64,000 bases of DNA from Loxodes magnus. Its lineage: Eukaryota; Ciliophora; Karyorelictea; Loxodida; Loxodidae. Shown one piece after another: positions 60,995 to 64,000 of this stretch. The translations under genes and the position numbers were made by a program. The stretch covers positions 1,375,501 through 1,439,500 of the forward strand of contig CAMPDV010000022.1 of assembly GCA_946699065.1 (NCBI GenBank), written 5' to 3'. Each line of letters begins with the position of its first letter. The stretch's first letter is position 1. The notes under the pieces are model-generated. The model did not search any database, was not told the DNA's origin, and was given only the letters and a program-made list of their open reading frames with translations.

Positions 60995-63800
60995 CGTATA
61001 TTAAAATCCATGGTGCATATTTTCTCTACTTTAATCGTTTTATATTCCTTTTCAAGTGTCGTTTAAGTTTCTTTAATTAATTTCATCTAGGAAAATATTT
61101 AATTGATTTTTTCTATCTTTTTTTTTGATGCAGTCTACATTTTCTCCTTGCTTCTTATCTCATTTTAATATAATTATAAATTTATTAGCATCCTTATCTA
61201 ATTAGATATTTACTTATTTCACCTTCTATTGGAAATTTTTTCTAGTTTTATTATTTCTGCTGTATATAGTATTTTATCATTTAATTTGTCGCAAATCCAC
61301 ATATCGCTTTGGTCACTTCTTGGACGTATTCTGATTATTTTTCATAGTATGCTTCGCTATCTAAAGTTTCAAATTCGCTAAAATCTATTTTCTTCTATCA
61401 TTCTTTGAATCTCTCTTGAACCTTTTATTGTTTTAATTTTTTAAAGTTTATCCTTTTAATTTATGGGCTTTTTCGATATTCTTCCGCAATTTTTAACTTT
61501 ATTTTACCAGACTAATGATCTCTTATTTGTCGCTATTGTTAGAATTTTGTGCTGATAATGTTAGGCTTGATATATTGATCCATTAAGAAGCAATCTATTT
61601 TCAATTTTCCTTTTCCATATTTTGTGATGAAGGTTTAACCTCGCTTTGGATCTTTACATTCTAAAAGATAATATTTCATCAAGTTAAATAAGTATTAGCC
61701 TGCATTATTATGCTCATACGATAAAAATTGGGAAATATGCGCATTAAAATATTCTAATATTAAAATTTATAATCCTCTGCTGTTTGTTGCTATTATGTAT
61801 TATTATTGATTTTCATAAAAGATATTAGTTAATCAGAGTCGGATGTTGTAGTGCTATCTACTTTTATCAATGATAGTTGATCATCAAGTGTTAAACCTAT
61901 TAATCTTCCTCTAAAATAATTCTGCTTGATTGAGATCCGCTATATCTAACACTTTGGTTCTGCGGGTGATTCCATCTTTTATATAAAATGCGACTCTTTT
62001 GCAATATTTTGTGGTCAATTTTATTATTACTCTAAATCCGTATATATAAGGTATTTCATCAGTTTGATCTTAAATATTTCTTAAATCACCATAATTTCTA
62101 TCTTATTTTTACACATAAAATTGTTTAATTCTTGTTTTATTTTATTCATCTGACATTTGCTGTACCTATGTTTAATTCTGTCTATTTTATTATATTAATA
62201 TTTCCTTGCATTTCCTATTTTTCATGATCCTCCTACCCTGCATTTTTAGCTTCCTCTTCTTTAATAGCATGAAAACCAAACATTCTAATGTTTATTATTT
62301 TTCTGTACTTATATCTTCAAGTATTTACTCGATTCTATCTTCCATGCCATTATATTTTTTTCTATCCTTTTTTGAGACAGCGATGTGTTTATGCATATTT
62401 CTTTTCTGTCACTGTTTTCTAGTTGTTTCATTTTTTTTTCATATTTCCTATTTTACTTTCTGTTTTTTGTGACATTGATAATTTCGTCTCAATTTTATTT
62501 ATTTAATTTTGTAGTTAAGTATCGATTAAAGTCAATCGCTTTTTAAGCAACTTTAGTATGGCTTAAACTTGTTGCTTTTAATAGAAGTTCAAAGTAGCAT
62601 TTTATTTGAAGGTTAACCTTCTTCCGTTTTCTTCACTTTCTTTTCCTTCGCTATCTGTTTCTCTTTATAGTAAGGCATTTTATTCCTGTTTATTCCTGAT
62701 TTCCGAATGCATCAAACTGATTTTTACTTCCTTAGCATTTTTAATTGCTTCCTTTATAGCTTTTTTTCTTAAGCATTAATTTGAGCTGAGCCCTTTTTGG
62801 TTACAACTCATACATTTTCAAATTGATGATTAGCGATACAACGATACGTGTATGGGATTTCCAGAATGACTCAAGTAAGTGCTTATACCTCCTTCATCTA
62901 AATTATCTGGTGTATTTTCTGCATCTTTGCTCTCCTTCAATTCTAAATAATTCTCATTTTCCCATTGGCTCACGTTATACCTTTTACGGTTCCATTCTCT
63001 GAACATATTATTTTTCCGTACTACTATAGATGGGTTTCTACCTGGTCAAACTTGAATATATGTTAAAAGTTCAATGAATCGGGTCTTTCTTAATGTTGTA
63101 GAATTCCTCTATGTTTCTTTACTTTTTTGGTATTAAAAAATTTCTAAACTTTCATACTAATTATTTCCGGATTGTGTGAGTGTTTCCTTATTTTTGAATC
63201 ACATAATAATTGTTCCTTTCTGAAGGATTTTCATACTCTCAATACTTTTATCATGTTCTTATTTCAGATATCTGAGAAATGCTTGAATGATTTCATTTTC
63301 TTGCATTTCTGCTGGACTGAGTATTTGGCTGTAGTAATTTTTATTCTAAAAATTGATTGAAACAGGTAACTCCTACTCTTTTAACAGTTTTTAGCTGCAT
63401 ATTCTCCTCCTCATTTTATGGAATTTATTCGTTCTTTCCTTCTTCCATTATAATGATTTGCACAGAGCTGTGGTTTGAGTTGATGTTCTAAATTATCTAC
63501 TTTTTTTGATAGGCTATTTAGATTTTAGATTTCTATCCTTTTTTTTCTGCATTACTTTTAGTAGTTATAATATTTTGCGATAGAGAAATTTTACTTAAAA
63601 ATAATATCAAAAATCTGAATAAATTGTAAAGCTCTTTCATGCCTTTATTAAATTTAATAACCAATCTCGATCCAAAATTGGCATTATGCAGAATGTAAGA
63701 TAGCTACTTGATATAATAGCCTAATATTGTACTTTTAAATAAATAATGCTAAATAAAGTAATAATGTAATATTTGATATTTTTACTTAATTTTTGATGGT
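60995..63800 (-). mobile_element. LINE-A (copy III)
   Basis: It is visually identical to 44035-46850. Confidence 0.7.
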
Positions 63801-63850
63801 AACTGTTATAAATTACCTTTATAGCTTTTGTAGTCTAAATAATAATAAAA

Positions 63851-64000
63851 ATGTAAGCGTTACCAAAATGCTTAATCTGCTTAGAAGATTACAACTTAAC
63901 TAATGCTCTTCCAACTGTCTTACCTTGTGGACATATTTACTGTGGTTTGTGTTTGAATACTGAGTACTGATTATAAGGCATAATGTAATGTCCTATTTGT
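63851..64000 (+). CDS. RING finger-kelch protein (copy 5, cut by window end)
   Basis: The start codon and the RING finger up to its last cysteine pair are present and identical to the other copies. The linker and kelch part lie beyond the window. Confidence 0.85.

Larger units (their letters stand above)
53431..64000. repeat. Long duplicated unit, copy III (right end cut)
   Basis: This copy is colinear with copy II at an offset of about 16.9 kb and is cut by the window end inside its RING-kelch gene. Its private differences are one extra 126-bp WD40 repeat (53941-54066) and a GC-rich insertion with an 18-bp target duplication inside gene A. Confidence 0.9.

Noticed and set aside
1-64000. Assembly duplication as the explanation for all repeats
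   Set aside because: Copy I and the partial copies differ by substitutions, insertions with target duplications and repeat-number changes, so they are real. For copies II and III from about 43100/60060 onward, identity looks complete and an assembly error cannot be excluded.
1-64000. tRNA genes, CRISPR arrays, telomeric C4A2/C4A4-type repeats
   Set aside because: None were found. B-box-like strings in the GC-rich element lack a tRNA cloverleaf.

Overview
The window is strongly AT-rich nuclear DNA of a ciliate that appears to use all three standard stop codons as sense codons. TAA and TAG read as Gln. TGA reads as Trp at positions where WD40, kelch and RING folds expect Trp (for example D-I-W-K-Y in kelch and K-I-W-D-F in WD40). 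This pattern is known from Condylostoma and from karyorelictids such as Loxodes and Parduczia, where stop recognition depends on context, so one of these or a relative is the likely source. In such a code no frame ever closes, so an open frame is not evidence of a gene. Calls here rest on motifs, on frame conservation between paralogous copies, and on GT..AG introns of about 18-26 nt that restore the frame.

Most of the window is a nested repeat. A long unit occurs three times: copy I about 1-11332 (left end cut), copy II about 37085-48289, copy III about 53431-64000 (right end cut). Its order is: WD40 protein (-), gene A (+), gene B (+), a relic of the 3' part of LSU rRNA (-), gene C (+), a LINE-like ORF1 plus endonuclease block without visible reverse transcriptase (LINE-A, -), and a RING-kelch protein (+). 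The LINE-A/RING-kelch pair occurs twice more without the rest (19725-23887 and 30460-33111). Downstream of several RING-kelch genes lies a second, oppositely oriented LINE-like family, LINE-B (+).

The RING-kelch genes are the clearest functional feature. Four complete copies keep one frame of 463-464 codons. The RING and linker half is almost identical between copies, while the kelch half varies by substitutions and one whole-codon indel. Genes A and C also keep their frames in the copies, gene A through a 21- or 26-nt intron. The WD40 genes gain or lose whole repeats.

Young insertions punctuate the units, recognised by empty sites in sister copies and by target-site duplications. They are two copies of a zinc-knuckle ORF1 element (about 0.94 kb), one 853-bp element with an (ATT)n tail, one SINE-like element with an (AAAT)n run, and a GC-rich structured element that in one case splits gene A of copy III. 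Between the repeats, 13000-19000 holds unique host-like genes: a membrane protein (-), a long + strand coding tract ending in a protein-kinase-like C-lobe, and an unrecognised - strand gene. The stretch 26591-29495 is AT-rich and shows no coding signal. No tRNA gene, CRISPR array or telomeric repeat was seen.
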